Positions 8,867 to 17,500 are shown, counted from the first letter of the stretch. The stretch is 43,062 nt of DNA from DHVE2 group archaeon (GCA_026993785.1 JALWRZ010000013.1:1-43062), one strand, 5' to 3'. A program made the numbers and translations. Notes: generated by a model not told the origin, from the letters alone.

Positions 8867-9663
8867 TTCTCTTTCTTCTCTTCCTCCTTTGCCTCGCTCT
8901 CCTCTTTTTCTTCTTTCTTTTCCTCCGGAGCTTTTTCTTCCTCTTTCTCCTTTGCTTCCTCCTTTTCCTCCTCTTTCTTCTCTTCCTTCTTGGGATAGAA
9001 CTCAACGAACTTCACATTCTTGTTGGCCACATAGTCCCTTATATCACCGACGATAACATATTTAGCCATGCTCCATGCGGAATCGTACTTGCAAACATCG
9101 GGTAGTTGAATAATTATCTCATCCTTCCTGATGCTTACAGAGAACTTGTCAACATCCTTACCGTAATCCATCTCAATTATGGCAAGCACCTTATCTTTGT
9201 CCTTTGTTACCATCTCCACTATCTTGAATTTATATTTGAGCGTCTTGCCTGCAAGGGGATGGTTGAAATCTATCACAACTCTCCCGGGGGTTACGGTTAC
9301 TATTCTTCCCCTCTTATTATTTATAACAACTTCCTTCCCGATTTCCGGCTCTATTTTCTGTCTTGCCAGCTCGCGATAGGAATGAATCTTTACAAGCTTG
9401 GGGTCTCTCTCTCCATAGGCCTTTTCAGGAGGGATGACAACTTCATACTCCTTGCCCACTTCAGCTCTGAGGAGCTCTTCTTCAATTCCCTTTATAAGTC
9501 TGCCAGCGCCAACTATGGATACCATGGGCCCGTATTTAGCGTTTGGGTCGTAAATTCCATGCTCCTTGGCAAGCTCTTCCTTGGTGGTATCTATCAGGCT
9601 CTCCTCTCCGTTTTCAAGCACCCACGCTTCGTATTCCCATCTTATAATGTCTCCCTTTTCCAT
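8863..9663 (-). CDS. Long-type archaeal FKBP peptidyl-prolyl isomerase with K/E-rich tail
   Basis: 266 residues. The FKBP domain is at residues 1-155: GDIIRWEYEAWVLENGEESL, then IVGAGRLIKGIEEELL and YEVVIPPEKAYGERDP, an inserted IF domain, then VVIDFNHPLAGKTLKYKFKI. This matches the long archaeal SlyD-like FKBPs that act as folding helpers. A second ~65-residue domain follows, typical of the 26-30 kDa archaeal type. The last ~44 residues are almost only Lys, Glu and Ala, highly charged and probably disordered. A minus-strand TATA-like element near 9695-9707 serves it. Confidence 0.9.
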   Translation of the reverse strand: MEKGDIIRWEYEAWVLENGEESLIDTTKEELAKEHGIYDPNAKYGPMVSIVGAGRLIKGIEEELLRAEVGKEYEVVIPPEKAYGERDPKLVKIHSYRELARQKIEPEIGKEVVINNKRGRIVTVTPGRVVIDFNHPLAGKTLKYKFKIVEMVTKDKDKVLAIIEMDYGKDVDKFSVSIRKDEIIIQLPDVCKYDSAWSMAKYVIVGDIRDYVANKNVKFVEFYPKKEEKKEEEKEEAKEKEEEKAPEEKKEEKEESEAKEEEKKEN

Positions 9664-9694
9664 GCGAATCCCTCAACCCGATATCTGGATTCCA

Positions 9695-9790
9695 TATTTA
9701 AGTATTTGCATTGCAGAACACTGCAAATGACGATATCTTCGCGATTCTTTATATTCTTCCATCTATTTTTCGCGAAATAATAATATCTTT
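9695..9790. promoter_or_regulatory. Divergent promoter region with inverted repeat, FKBP/mptD
   Basis: The 148-bp gap between FKBP (minus) and mptD (plus) holds an ACTTAAATA element near 9695-9707 for FKBP and AT-rich TATA-like elements near 9748-9757 and 9774-9784 for mptD. An inverted repeat TTGCAG-AACA-CTGCAA lies at 9711-9726, just upstream of the FKBP TATA box, and could bind a regulator. TTCGCGA occurs near 9737 and again near 9768. No known operator was recognised. Confidence 0.4.
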
Positions 9791-9811
9791 GTTCGTCATA
9801 CCCCATGAATA

Positions 9812-10198
9812 ATGAAGAGAAGAGATATCGCGAAAAAATATTTTAAATGCAGCAACGCAGAAAGGGCTGCATTTGAAGCGGGAATTAAACTCGGCACTGT
9901 ATATCATCAATTTGTTGGCACACCTCTAAGTTTGGAAAATGTGGATGCGCTAGAAAAAGCGATAGAGGCAAGCTTAAAGGTTCAGCCCTTTGTTAAGAAC
10001 GCCCGGGTTAGAATAGATAGGAGCAGGATAACCAAAAAAAGCGGATTTTATAAATATCTCACCTTGGAGGGTAGCATGCTCGATGTAGATCTCGAAGTGC
10101 AGTATGAGGACAAGCTTGCGGTGTGCAAATTGGAGTATGTTGAGGAGATGAAGTATCCCCTTATGTACATTAAAGAAATTAAAGAGTGTAAGGAGTGA
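9812..10198 (+). CDS. mptD: Archaeal dihydroneopterin aldolase (MptD/DUF372 family)
   Basis: 128 residues. The N-terminal motif AERAAFEAGIKLGTVYHQFVGTPLS is characteristic of the archaeal MptD family, which cleaves 7,8-dihydroneopterin to 6-hydroxymethyl-dihydropterin in methanopterin or folate synthesis. The size matches the family. A small alternative frame from ATG 9805 ends after 13 codons and is not considered coding. First gene of a three-gene group with THEP1 and trm1, with tight spacing. The pterin product may feed a tetrahydrofolate-like carrier; molybdopterin itself has another origin. Confidence 0.85.
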   Translation: MKRRDIAKKYFKCSNAERAAFEAGIKLGTVYHQFVGTPLSLENVDALEKAIEASLKVQPFVKNARVRIDRSRITKKSGFYKYLTLEGSMLDVDLEVQYEDKLAVCKLEYVEEMKYPLMYIKEIKECKE

Positions 10199-10203
10199 GA
10201 AAA

Positions 10204-10743
10204 ATGTATATCAAGATAGGTTTGAGCGGTTTGCCGGGTGTAGGCAAGACCACCACACTCAAGAAGACCATTGAAATTCTGGAGGAAGAAGGTTTCAAAG
10301 TGGGTGGAATGATTACTGAGGAAGTGCGAGAGAACGGTAAGCGTGTGGGTTTCTATGTTCTAAACTGGATGACTAAAGAGAAGAAGGTATTCGCCCACAA
10401 GGATTTTGAGTCTCGCTTTAAAGTTGGTAGATATGGCGTGGACATATCTGTCCTGGAGGAAGTGGGCATTAAAGCTCTTGAGGAGGCTATGGAAAAGGCG
10501 GATGTGATTGTCATCGATGAAGTTGGAAAGATGGAAGTGGGAAGCAAGAAATTCGTTAAAGTAGTTCGCGAAATACTTGATCTGGATAAGCATCTCATAA
10601 TGACGCTGCACAAGAAATCCCGAACTCCACTGCTTCAGGAGATAAGGAGAAGGGATGATATAAGAATGTTGGAGGTCACCCCAATAAACAGAAATCTGCT
10701 TCCCTTCAAAATAGTGCAACTGATAAAAGGGGAGCGACTGTGA
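10204..10743 (+). CDS. THEP1-family nucleoside-triphosphatase
   Basis: About 179 residues. Walker A is GLPGVGKTTT near the N-terminus; Walker B is VIVIDEVGKMEV at about residues 100-110, with the DEVG(K)ME form specific to THEP1. GGMITEEVRENGKRVGFYV is also typical. These enzymes hydrolyse NTPs in vitro and their cell role is uncertain. ATG 10204 is chosen over GTG 10195 because AAGGAGTGA sits at proper distance before it and overlaps the mptD stop. The stop overlaps the trm1 GTG start (GTGA), suggesting coupled translation. Confidence 0.9.
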   Translation: MYIKIGLSGLPGVGKTTTLKKTIEILEEEGFKVGGMITEEVRENGKRVGFYVLNWMTKEKKVFAHKDFESRFKVGRYGVDISVLEEVGIKALEEAMEKADVIVIDEVGKMEVGSKKFVKVVREILDLDKHLIMTLHKKSRTPLLQEIRRRDDIRMLEVTPINRNLLPFKIVQLIKGERL

Positions 10744-11741
10744 TCGTGGAAGAGGGCTCCGCGAAAATATTCGCACCCAATGTGAATTATAAGGGCCCGG
10801 GAAAAATCGAAGGTGTATTTTATAATCGGGAGATGATATTCAACAGGGATACCACAATCTTTATTCTCTTCAATCTGAACATTCGAAGAGCACTGGATGG
10901 AATGGCAGCCACCGGGGTGAGGGGAATAAGGATAATGAAGGAATGCGGTATAGATACCGTTTTCAACGACATATCCAAGGAGGCCGTGGAGATCATCAAG
11001 AAAAATCTCAAAATGAACGGTTTGGAGGCCAGGGTGGAAAATAGAAATATAAATGCCCTGATGTCTGAGGAGAGATTTGATTATATAGATATAGACCCCT
11101 TTGGCACACCGGTTCCCTACATAGATATGGCGCTTCTTTCTGCCAGAATTCTGGGAATTACTGCCACAGACACGGCAACCCTGGCTGGAAGGAACAGAAG
11201 GGTGGAAAGAAGGTATCTTTCCACTTTAAACTCCCCATCCCATTATGCCCATGAGCTGGGGGTAAGGAATCTTCTGGGATATCTTGCGAGAATGGCGGCC
11301 CGATTCGATCGCGGTATATCGCCTATTCTTTCTCTCTGGCACAAGCATTTCTACAGGGTATATATCCGCATTCTTCCGGGAATATCCAGAGCCAAGGAGA
11401 GCCTCAAAAACGTGGGATATAGTGATTTTGGAGGTCCCATATGGATAGGTAATATCCATGATTTCCAATTTCTGGAGAGCGCACGTATTCCTGAGGGCTT
11501 GCCCACTGAGAAAACTATGAGGAAATATCTGGCTTTATGGAAAGGGGAGAAGTTCTTCCTTTTCTATCATCTGCCCACCCTGTGTAAGAAGATGCGCATT
11601 TCTACGCCATCCATCTATAAGGTTATAGAAAAGCTTAGAGATGAAAATTACGAGGCTTATAGAACGCATTTTTCCTTGGAGGCAGTGAAAACTAATGCTC
11701 CCCGCTCTGTGGTGGAGGTAATTCTGAGAGAGATTTCCTAA
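10740..11741 (+). CDS. trm1: tRNA (guanine26-N2)-dimethyltransferase Trm1
   Basis: 333 residues, close to the archaeal Trm1 length. N-terminal NYKGPGKIEGVFYNREMIFNRD, SAM-binding ALDGMAATGVRGIR, catalytic-site IDIDPFGTPVPYIDMAL, and ITATDTATLAGRN, then NLLGYLARMAARFDRGISP and FGGPIWIGNIHD. A C-terminal winged-helix-like part follows. It methylates G26 of tRNA using SAM. It begins with GTG overlapping the THEP1 stop. Being the last gene of the mptD-THEP1-trm1 group, it is probably expressed with them. Confidence 0.95.
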   Translation: MIVEEGSAKIFAPNVNYKGPGKIEGVFYNREMIFNRDTTIFILFNLNIRRALDGMAATGVRGIRIMKECGIDTVFNDISKEAVEIIKKNLKMNGLEARVENRNINALMSEERFDYIDIDPFGTPVPYIDMALLSARILGITATDTATLAGRNRRVERRYLSTLNSPSHYAHELGVRNLLGYLARMAARFDRGISPILSLWHKHFYRVYIRILPGISRAKESLKNVGYSDFGGPIWIGNIHDFQFLESARIPEGLPTEKTMRKYLALWKGEKFFLFYHLPTLCKKMRISTPSIYKVIEKLRDENYEAYRTHFSLEAVKTNAPRSVVEVILREIS

Positions 11742-11818
11742 TGACTCCCTTTAAATTTGCAAATTTCACGTGAGAAAAGGGCATAAATATGATAATGCCA
11801 TTACCCCATGGTGATGAG

Positions 11819-12379
11819 ATGATAGAAATTCGTTTTCATGGACGCGGTGGACAGGGTTCTGTGATTGCCTCAAAGATCCTGGCAAAGGCCTTCTTTATGG
11901 AGGGAAAATATGTATCCTCGTTCCCATACTTCGGTGTGGAGCGGAGAGGTGCTCCGGTAACTGCGTTTACCAGGGTGGATGATAAACCAATAAGGGCAAA
12001 ATATCAGATATACGAGCCTGATTATGTTATTGTTCTTGACCCCTCCCTCCTCAAGGCGGTAGATGTTCTAAGAGGTCTTAAAAAGGATGGATGGGTTTTG
12101 ATAAACACAATAAAGCCTCCTGAGGAGGTAAAAAGAGAGCTAAAGCACGAAAAAATAGCAACAGTGGATGCCACGAGCATTGCCATCAGGCATCATCTCG
12201 GCTCACAGGCGGCACCCATAGTGAACACCGCAATTTTAGGTGCCTTTGCCAGGATGAGCGGTCTGGTTAAGATAGAAACTGTGATGGAGGCAATTCGCCA
12301 GGCGGCTCCTGCCAAGAGAGAGGAAAATGCCCTGGCTGCCAAAGAGGCGTACGAAAGCGTAGTTATGGGAGGTGAATAA
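11819..12379 (+). CDS. porG: 2-oxoacid:ferredoxin oxidoreductase gamma subunit
   Basis: The gamma domain starts [25 protein letters not shown] and continues with [21 protein letters not shown], both standard for POR/VOR gamma. ATG 11819 is selected over ATG 11789: it follows GGTGATGAG, and a TATA-like CATAAATAT at 11782-11790 lies about 30 bp upstream of it. First of four genes in the order gamma-delta-alpha-beta, as in Pyrococcus por and vor operons. The enzyme oxidises a 2-oxoacid with CoA to acyl-CoA and CO2, reducing ferredoxin. Confidence 0.93.
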   Translation: MIEIRFHGRGGQGSVIASKILAKAFFMEGKYVSSFPYFGVERRGAPVTAFTRVDDKPIRAKYQIYEPDYVIVLDPSLLKAVDVLRGLKKDGWVLINTIKPPEEVKRELKHEKIATVDATSIAIRHHLGSQAAPIVNTAILGAFARMSGLVKIETVMEAIRQAAPAKREENALAAKEAYESVVMGGE

Positions 12380-12381
12380 TT

Positions 12382-12708
12382 ATGGTCGTATTACCGGAAG
12401 AACCAACACCCATTGCAAAGGTTCCCAGCACTGAGAATAAAACTGGTGGGTGGAGAACATTCAGGCCCCGTATAATCTATGAGAAGTGCATTCGCTGTTA
12501 TATTTGCTGGAAATTCTGTCCCGAACCTGCTATAGAGTTCGATTCTCCCGATGCGCATCCAGCACCAAAACCTGCGCTTGCAAAATTTGACACAGTGAAA
12601 ATAAATTATGATTACTGCAAAGGTTGCGGTATATGCGCCAACGAATGCCCTGTGAATGCCATAGAGATGGTGCTTGAGGAGAGCATCGAGGAAGAGGAGG
12701 CTGATTAA
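12382..12708 (+). CDS. porD: 2-oxoacid:ferredoxin oxidoreductase delta subunit (2[4Fe-4S] ferredoxin)
   Basis: 108 residues with two [4Fe-4S] motifs, CIRCYICWKFCPEPAI at about residues 33-46 and CKGCGICANECPVNAI at about 77-90. The preceding segment GGWRTFRPRIIYEKC is typical of POR delta. It passes electrons from the TPP-containing core towards external ferredoxin. It starts 2 nt after porG ends. The acidic tail (EESIEEEEAD) is normal. Confidence 0.95.
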   Translation: MVVLPEEPTPIAKVPSTENKTGGWRTFRPRIIYEKCIRCYICWKFCPEPAIEFDSPDAHPAPKPALAKFDTVKINYDYCKGCGICANECPVNAIEMVLEESIEEEEAD

Positions 12709-12709
12709 G

Positions 12710-13900
12710 ATGGTGAAGATGATTCTAACAGGCAATGAATCTGCGGCATGGGGTGCTCGTTTATCCAGGCCCAAGGTTATAGCAGCGTATCCAATAACTC
12801 CCCAGACAAGCATAATTGAGACCATTGCGGAGTTCATAGCCAACGGTGAGATGGATGCCCGGTACATCCGTGTGGAAAGTGAGCATAGCGCCATGGCTGC
12901 GTGCATTGCAGCTCAAAACACCGGTGTAAGGACCTTCACAGCAACCAGTGCCCATGGCCTGACGCTCATGCATGAGCTTCTGATATGGGCCTCCGGAGCC
13001 AGGTTGCCCATAGTAATGAGTGTTGTGAATCGCGCAATGGCACCGCCTTGGAGTGTTTGGACTGATCAGCTGGATTCCATGGCTCAAAGGGATACAGGAT
13101 GGATGCAGATTTACACGGAGAACAATCAGGAAGTGCTTGATTCCATAATAATCTCCTACAAGGTGGGGGAGAAGCATCACATTCTTCTTCCCACCATGGT
13201 TATGGAGGATGCCTTTATTTTGAGTCACACCTCTGAACCGGTGGATGTACCCGAGCAGAAGATGGTGGATGATTTCTTGGGAGAGTATGAGCCTGCATTT
13301 AAGTTGGATCCTGATGATCCTGCAGGGTTTGGCTCTCTGATCATGCCTGAAGGCCCCTATATGGAGTTCCGCTACAAGATGGCTCTGGCAATGGATGCGG
13401 CAAGAGAGGAAATAAGGAAGGTGAGCCAGGAATTTGGTGAGGTTTTTGGAAGGTATTACCCTGGACTTGTGGAGGAGTATCGCACTGAAGATGCCGATGC
13501 CATAATGCTCGTGCTTGGAACTATAGGCTCTACGGCCAAAGATGTGGTGGACAGGATGAGAGAGAAGGGTAAAAAAGTAGGTTTGGCAAGGGTTCGCTAT
13601 TTCAGACCCTTCCCCTTCGAGGAGATAAGGGAAATCGCCAAGAAGGCTGATATGCTGGGTGTGGTGGATCGCAGCTACACATTCGGCTACGGAGCCAACC
13701 TGTATGCTGAAACCAAATCTGTGCTTTACGGCCATTCCGATGTGCCTGTGAAAAACTATGTGATGGGTCTCGGCGGAAGGGATATAACTCCAGAGATAGT
13801 GGAGAAGGTGTTTGATGATATGCTCAAAATCGCCAGAGAAGGGCAAGTGGATAGAGAAATTGAATGGGTGGGCCTGCATGGCGATGAGAGGTGGTCATAA
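12710..13900 (+). CDS. porA: 2-oxoacid:ferredoxin oxidoreductase alpha subunit
   Basis: 396 residues from ATG 12710 (2 nt after the porD stop, with GAGGAGG upstream). Landmarks: VIAAYPITPQTSIIETIAEF, the conserved Thr/Arg region RYIRVESEHSAMAACIAA, GVRTFTATSAHGLTLMHE and LPIVMSVVNRAMAPPWSVW. The last is typical of pyruvate-type rather than 2-oxoglutarate-type enzymes. Domain II (EDADAIMLVLGTIGSTAKDVVD) follows. It binds the pyrophosphate side of TPP with the beta subunit. Pyruvate is the likely substrate; branched 2-oxoacids are possible. Confidence 0.95.
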   Translation: MVKMILTGNESAAWGARLSRPKVIAAYPITPQTSIIETIAEFIANGEMDARYIRVESEHSAMAACIAAQNTGVRTFTATSAHGLTLMHELLIWASGARLPIVMSVVNRAMAPPWSVWTDQLDSMAQRDTGWMQIYTENNQEVLDSIIISYKVGEKHHILLPTMVMEDAFILSHTSEPVDVPEQKMVDDFLGEYEPAFKLDPDDPAGFGSLIMPEGPYMEFRYKMALAMDAAREEIRKVSQEFGEVFGRYYPGLVEEYRTEDADAIMLVLGTIGSTAKDVVDRMREKGKKVGLARVRYFRPFPFEEIREIAKKADMLGVVDRSYTFGYGANLYAETKSVLYGHSDVPVKNYVMGLGGRDITPEIVEKVFDDMLKIAREGQVDREIEWVGLHGDERWS

Positions 13901-14799
13901 TGAGAAAATTAACAATTCCCGAGGAGGAATATATGCTTCCGGGACATACCGCCTGTTTAGGCTGTGGCGCCACCATAGCGATGCGTTATGTTCTCAAGGC
14001 CCTGGGAAAGAACACGATTCTCTCAATTCCAGCATGCTGCTGGGCGGTAATTCCCGGTGTGTATCCCCATCGTACCCTTGATGTTCCACTCCTATACACA
14101 GCCTTTGAGGTCACAGGTGCGGCAATATCCGGTATTAGGGAGGCGCTTAACGCTTTAGGAAAGGAGGATGTGAATGTGGTGGGATTTGCGGGAGATGGTG
14201 GAACTGCGGACATAGGTCTTCAGGCGCTTAGCGGTGCTGTGGAGAGAGGACACAATATCTTTTACATTATGTATGATAACGAAGCTTATATGAATACGGG
14301 AATACAGCGCTCAGGATCCACACCCATGGGTGCTTGGACCACAACTACTCCCGGAGGAAAGAAAAGGATGTACAAATGGGAGCCTAAAAAGAGCGTGGCT
14401 GAAATCATGGTGGCTCATAACATCCCCTATGTAGCCACTGCAACCATAGCATATCCCGAGGATTTGATTGCGAAAATCAAAAAGGCCAAGGAGATAAAGG
14501 GACCAAAATTCATCCAGATTTTATCCCCCTGTCCCACGGGCTGGAGGCATTCTCCCGATAAAACGGTTGAAATTTCCCGCCTGGCAGTGCAAACCAACAT
14601 GTTTCCACTCTATGAAGTTGTAAATGGGACATACAGAATAACCGTTAAACCTAAGAACCCAAAGCCTATTAAGGAATATCTTAGGCTGCAAGGCAGATTC
14701 AGGCACCTGACCGATGAAGAGATAGAAATGATTCAAAGGGAAGTGGATAAGAGGTGGAAGGAGCTTCTAAAGAAGGAAAGATGCAGCAATGAAGATTAA
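13900..14799 (+). CDS. porB: 2-oxoacid:ferredoxin oxidoreductase beta subunit
   Basis: 299 residues from ATG 13900, overlapping the porA stop (TAATG); GAGAGGTGG lies upstream. The N-terminus LPGHTACLGCGATIAMRYVL gives the first cluster cysteines, SIPACCWAVIPG another, and GFAGDGGTADIGLQAL is the TPP/Mg motif. NEAYMNTGIQRSGSTPMGAWTTTTP is strongly conserved in pyruvate:ferredoxin oxidoreductase beta chains. SPCPTGWRHSP carries the remaining cluster Cys. Last of the porGDAB operon. Confidence 0.95.
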   Translation: MRKLTIPEEEYMLPGHTACLGCGATIAMRYVLKALGKNTILSIPACCWAVIPGVYPHRTLDVPLLYTAFEVTGAAISGIREALNALGKEDVNVVGFAGDGGTADIGLQALSGAVERGHNIFYIMYDNEAYMNTGIQRSGSTPMGAWTTTTPGGKKRMYKWEPKKSVAEIMVAHNIPYVATATIAYPEDLIAKIKKAKEIKGPKFIQILSPCPTGWRHSPDKTVEISRLAVQTNMFPLYEVVNGTYRITVKPKNPKPIKEYLRLQGRFRHLTDEEIEMIQREVDKRWKELLKKERCSNED

Positions 14800-14826
14800 A
14801 GAATAGAAAGCTCAGGAGGAAATTTG

Positions 14827-16707
14827 ATGAGGTACGAAAATATAATATTAGATGAGCCCGGTAGAAAGGAGTTTTTGCTGGGCAATGAGGCCATAGTGCG
14901 TGGAGCCATAGAAGCGGGAGTGGATTTCGCATCCACATATCCGGGAACACCCTCAAGCGAAATAGGCAATGTTCTCTTCTATGTGGCTAAGAAGGCCGGG
15001 ATGTACTTTGAATTCTCTACCAACGAAAAGGTTGCGTTGGAGGTAAGCGCTGCAGCAGCAGCCTCAGGGCTTCGCAGCATGGTTTTCTTCAAGCATGTGG
15101 GATTGAACGTGGCAGCAGATGCCTTCATGAGCACTGCGTACGTGGGCACCAATGGAGGTATGGTGATAATAAGCGCCGATGACCCCAGCATGCACTCCTC
15201 GCAGAATGAGCAGGATAACAGGTACTATGCCCTCATCTCTGGAATGCCCATGATTGAGCCCTCCAATGCCCAGGAGATGAAGGATTTTATAAAAGAGGCC
15301 TTTGAAATCTCAGAGAGGTATAAACTTCCAGTTCTGTTCAGAACAACTACCCGCGTGAATCATGTGCGCGGCATAGTGGAATATGGAGAGATTAAAAGGG
15401 AGAAAAGAGAAGGATATTTCCATAAGAATCCTGCAAAGTATGTGATTCTACCCTCAGCTGCAAGAAGAATGCATCTGGAGCTTCTGGAAAAGCTCAAAAG
15501 GGTGGAAGAGGAAACTAATACAACGTGGCTCAATAGGATTGAAGGAAGCGGCAATGAGATAGGCATAATAACAAGTGGCGTTGCCTACAATTATGTGCAC
15601 GATGTGGTGAAGGAGCTTAACCTAAATGCGAAGATACTAAAGCTTGCATTTACGCATCCATTCCCCCGGAAGTTGGTGAAGGAATTCATAGGCAACGTTA
15701 AAAAGGTGATAATTGTAGAGGAGCTTGAGCCTTACCTGGAGAAGGAGACCAGGCTTGTGGCGCAGATGAACAATATGCAGGTGGAAATCTACGGGAAGCT
15801 CAACGGTTATTTCCCAAGGGCATATGAGTACAATCCGGATGTGGTTAAAGACGCGCTGGAGAAGATACTGGGAATAAAGATAGAGAGAAATTCCTATAAT
15901 CCCACGGATATTTCCTTGCCCTCGCGTCCCCCGGTACTTTGCCCGGGATGCCCCCATAGAGCTACCTACTATGCGGCGATGATGGCACTAAAGCAACTCA
16001 AGATAAAGGATGCAATTATAACCACCGACATAGGATGCTATACCCTTGGCATCCAGAAACCCTACGAGATGGCAGATTATCTCCTTTGCATGGGTAGCAG
16101 CATAGGCACCGCCGTCGGTTTTTCCAAATCCACAAAGCAGAAGGTGATTGGTTTTGTGGGCGATTCTACATTCTTCCATGCATCTATCCCTGGACTCATA
16201 GATGCATATCATAACAAGGCGAATCTTGTATACGTAATTTTAGATAACAGAACTACGGCCATGACCGGACATCAGCCACATCCTGGATTGCCCATGAACG
16301 GGATGGGTGAGCCAGCGCCCTACGTGGATATCGAGAAGCTTGTGCGTGGTATAGGTATAGATTTCGTCAAGACTGTGGACCCCTACGATGTAAAGGAAAC
16401 AATAAGAGTCTTCAAGGAGGCAATTCAGCACGAGGGCATATCTGTTATAATCTCCAAGAGAGAATGCGCTCTTCTTTGGGATGCCCGTCGCCGCAAGCAG
16501 GGTGAATGGTGGATTTATCAGATAAATCAGGATAAGTGCACCCAGTGCGGTCTTTGTTCTGATTGGTTAGCATGCGCCGCCATATTCAAGCGCAAGGACG
16601 AAGATGGAAAGGTTCGCATCTATATCAACGATGCCCTGTGCGATGGCTGTGGAGTTTGCGCAACTATATGTCCTTTTGATGCTATTGAGAAGAAGGTGAT
16701 AAAATGA
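14827..16707 (+). CDS. iorA: Indolepyruvate:ferredoxin oxidoreductase alpha subunit
   Basis: 626 residues. N-terminal ALLGNEAIVRGAIEAG-like start (here LLGNEAIVRGAIEAGVDFAS), TYPGTPSSEIGNVL, KHVGLNVAADAFMSTAY, then SADDPSMHSSQNEQDNRYY. The second half carries PVLCPGCPHRATYYA, TTDIGCYTLG and the TPP motif FVGDSTFFHASIPGL, then TAMTGHQPHPG. The C-terminal ~60 residues form a ferredoxin domain with CTQCGLC and CDGCGVCATICPF. IOR oxidises arylpyruvates from transaminated aromatic amino acids to aryl-acetyl-CoA. ATG 14827 follows AGGAGG at 14814-14819. Only 27 bp separate it from porB, so por and ior may share a transcript. Confidence 0.96.
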   Translation: MRYENIILDEPGRKEFLLGNEAIVRGAIEAGVDFASTYPGTPSSEIGNVLFYVAKKAGMYFEFSTNEKVALEVSAAAAASGLRSMVFFKHVGLNVAADAFMSTAYVGTNGGMVIISADDPSMHSSQNEQDNRYYALISGMPMIEPSNAQEMKDFIKEAFEISERYKLPVLFRTTTRVNHVRGIVEYGEIKREKREGYFHKNPAKYVILPSAARRMHLELLEKLKRVEEETNTTWLNRIEGSGNEIGIITSGVAYNYVHDVVKELNLNAKILKLAFTHPFPRKLVKEFIGNVKKVIIVEELEPYLEKETRLVAQMNNMQVEIYGKLNGYFPRAYEYNPDVVKDALEKILGIKIERNSYNPTDISLPSRPPVLCPGCPHRATYYAAMMALKQLKIKDAIITTDIGCYTLGIQKPYEMADYLLCMGSSIGTAVGFSKSTKQKVIGFVGDSTFFHASIPGLIDAYHNKANLVYVILDNRTTAMTGHQPHPGLPMNGMGEPAPYVDIEKLVRGIGIDFVKTVDPYDVKETIRVFKEAIQHEGISVIISKRECALLWDARRRKQGEWWIYQINQDKCTQCGLCSDWLACAAIFKRKDEDGKVRIYINDALCDGCGVCATICPFDAIEKKVIK

Positions 16708-17285
16708 AGGTGGGAATAGTATACGCGGGAGTTGGCGGCCAGGGGGTGCTTACAGCTTCCAGCATTGTTGGCAAGGCAGCGCTTCTCTCAGGGATGAATG
16801 TAGTCATGAGCGAAGTTCATGGAATGGCCCAGAGAGGAGGTATCGTAGTTACAGAGATGAAAATAGGTGAGGCAAAGAGTCCCCTGGTGGGCAATGGTGA
16901 GGGAGATATAATCGTGGGTTTTGAGCCTGTGGAGGCATATCGCGTGCTTCATAAGGCTCATAGAGGAAGCTATGTGATTGTCAATACTGAGCCCATAATA
17001 CCCACCACCGTGTCCCTGGAGGGAGAGAATTACCCTAAGGTAGAAGAGCTCCTTAAAAGTATGAAGGAGCTCAATGTCATTGCCATACCTGCCACAGAGC
17101 TTGCCAGAAAAGCAGGTAATGCGATAGCGACTAACATAGTGATGCTTGGTGCTTTATCTCGGGTACCCGTATTTCCCATTTCCAAGGATAAACTGGTGGA
17201 AGCCATAAAAGCTACCATAAATCCGAGATATCACGAGATGAACCTGCGGGCTTTTGAACTCGGCTATGAGGCCGTGAATCTTTAA
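16704..17285 (+). CDS. iorB: Indolepyruvate:ferredoxin oxidoreductase beta subunit
   Basis: 193 residues, the usual IorB size. The sequence VYAGVGGQGVLTASSIVGKAAL is the gamma-type domain shared with porG, then MSEVHGMAQRGGIVVTEMKIG and VGFEPVEAYRVL. Its ATG overlaps the iorA stop by 4 bp (ATGA). With IorA it makes the complete indolepyruvate:ferredoxin oxidoreductase. Followed by a T-rich probable terminator. Confidence 0.95.
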   Translation: MKVGIVYAGVGGQGVLTASSIVGKAALLSGMNVVMSEVHGMAQRGGIVVTEMKIGEAKSPLVGNGEGDIIVGFEPVEAYRVLHKAHRGSYVIVNTEPIIPTTVSLEGENYPKVEELLKSMKELNVIAIPATELARKAGNAIATNIVMLGALSRVPVFPISKDKLVEAIKATINPRYHEMNLRAFELGYEAVNL

Positions 17286-17315
17286 TTTTTTCCTCCTTAT
17301 CTTTTCTCTATTTTG
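17284..17315 (+). terminator. T-rich probable terminator after iorB
   Basis: Immediately after the stop codon come a run of T residues and further pyrimidine-rich bases (TTTTTTCCTCC..., TCTTTTCTC). Archaeal RNA polymerase usually stops at oligo-T without a hairpin. The position, before a new promoter at 17371, fits. Confidence 0.45.
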
Positions 17316-17370
17316 AGTAAAATATAGAAATTTTCTCATTTAAACATTTCTTTCCCTTTTACCGGGAAAA

Positions 17371-17500
17371 ATTTAAATATTATGATGGATGTGGAAAAAT
17401 CGGGCAGAGCTTGACATTTGCAGGCTCTGCAGTGCAGCTTTCTCTTCCCAAGCTCTTTGGTTTATCTCTTTCGCTTAAAAACTTAAAAGGAGGTGATAAA
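17371..17500 (+). promoter_or_regulatory. Promoter and ~100-nt structured leader of the KamA-like gene
   Basis: A strong TATA box (ATTTAAATAT, 17371-17380) predicts transcription from about 17402, leaving ~100 nt before ATG 17501. Most first genes in this window appear leaderless, so the length is unusual. The leader can form hairpin 1 GCAGAGC (17404-17410) with GCTCTGC (17424-17430), and hairpin 2 AGCTT (17436-17440) with AAGCT (17450-17454). It ends with the strong Shine-Dalgarno AGGAGGTGATAA directly before the ATG. No known riboswitch class is recognised. Confidence 0.55.

Noticed and set aside
9106-9780. 224-codon plus-strand frame opposite the FKBP gene
   Set aside because: Shadow of the FKBP coding strand; no motif and it covers the FKBP promoter.
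12761-13879. Long antisense open frame of 372 codons opposite porA
   Set aside because: It is His/Cys-rich in the way of an antisense shadow, and porA on the other strand is certain.
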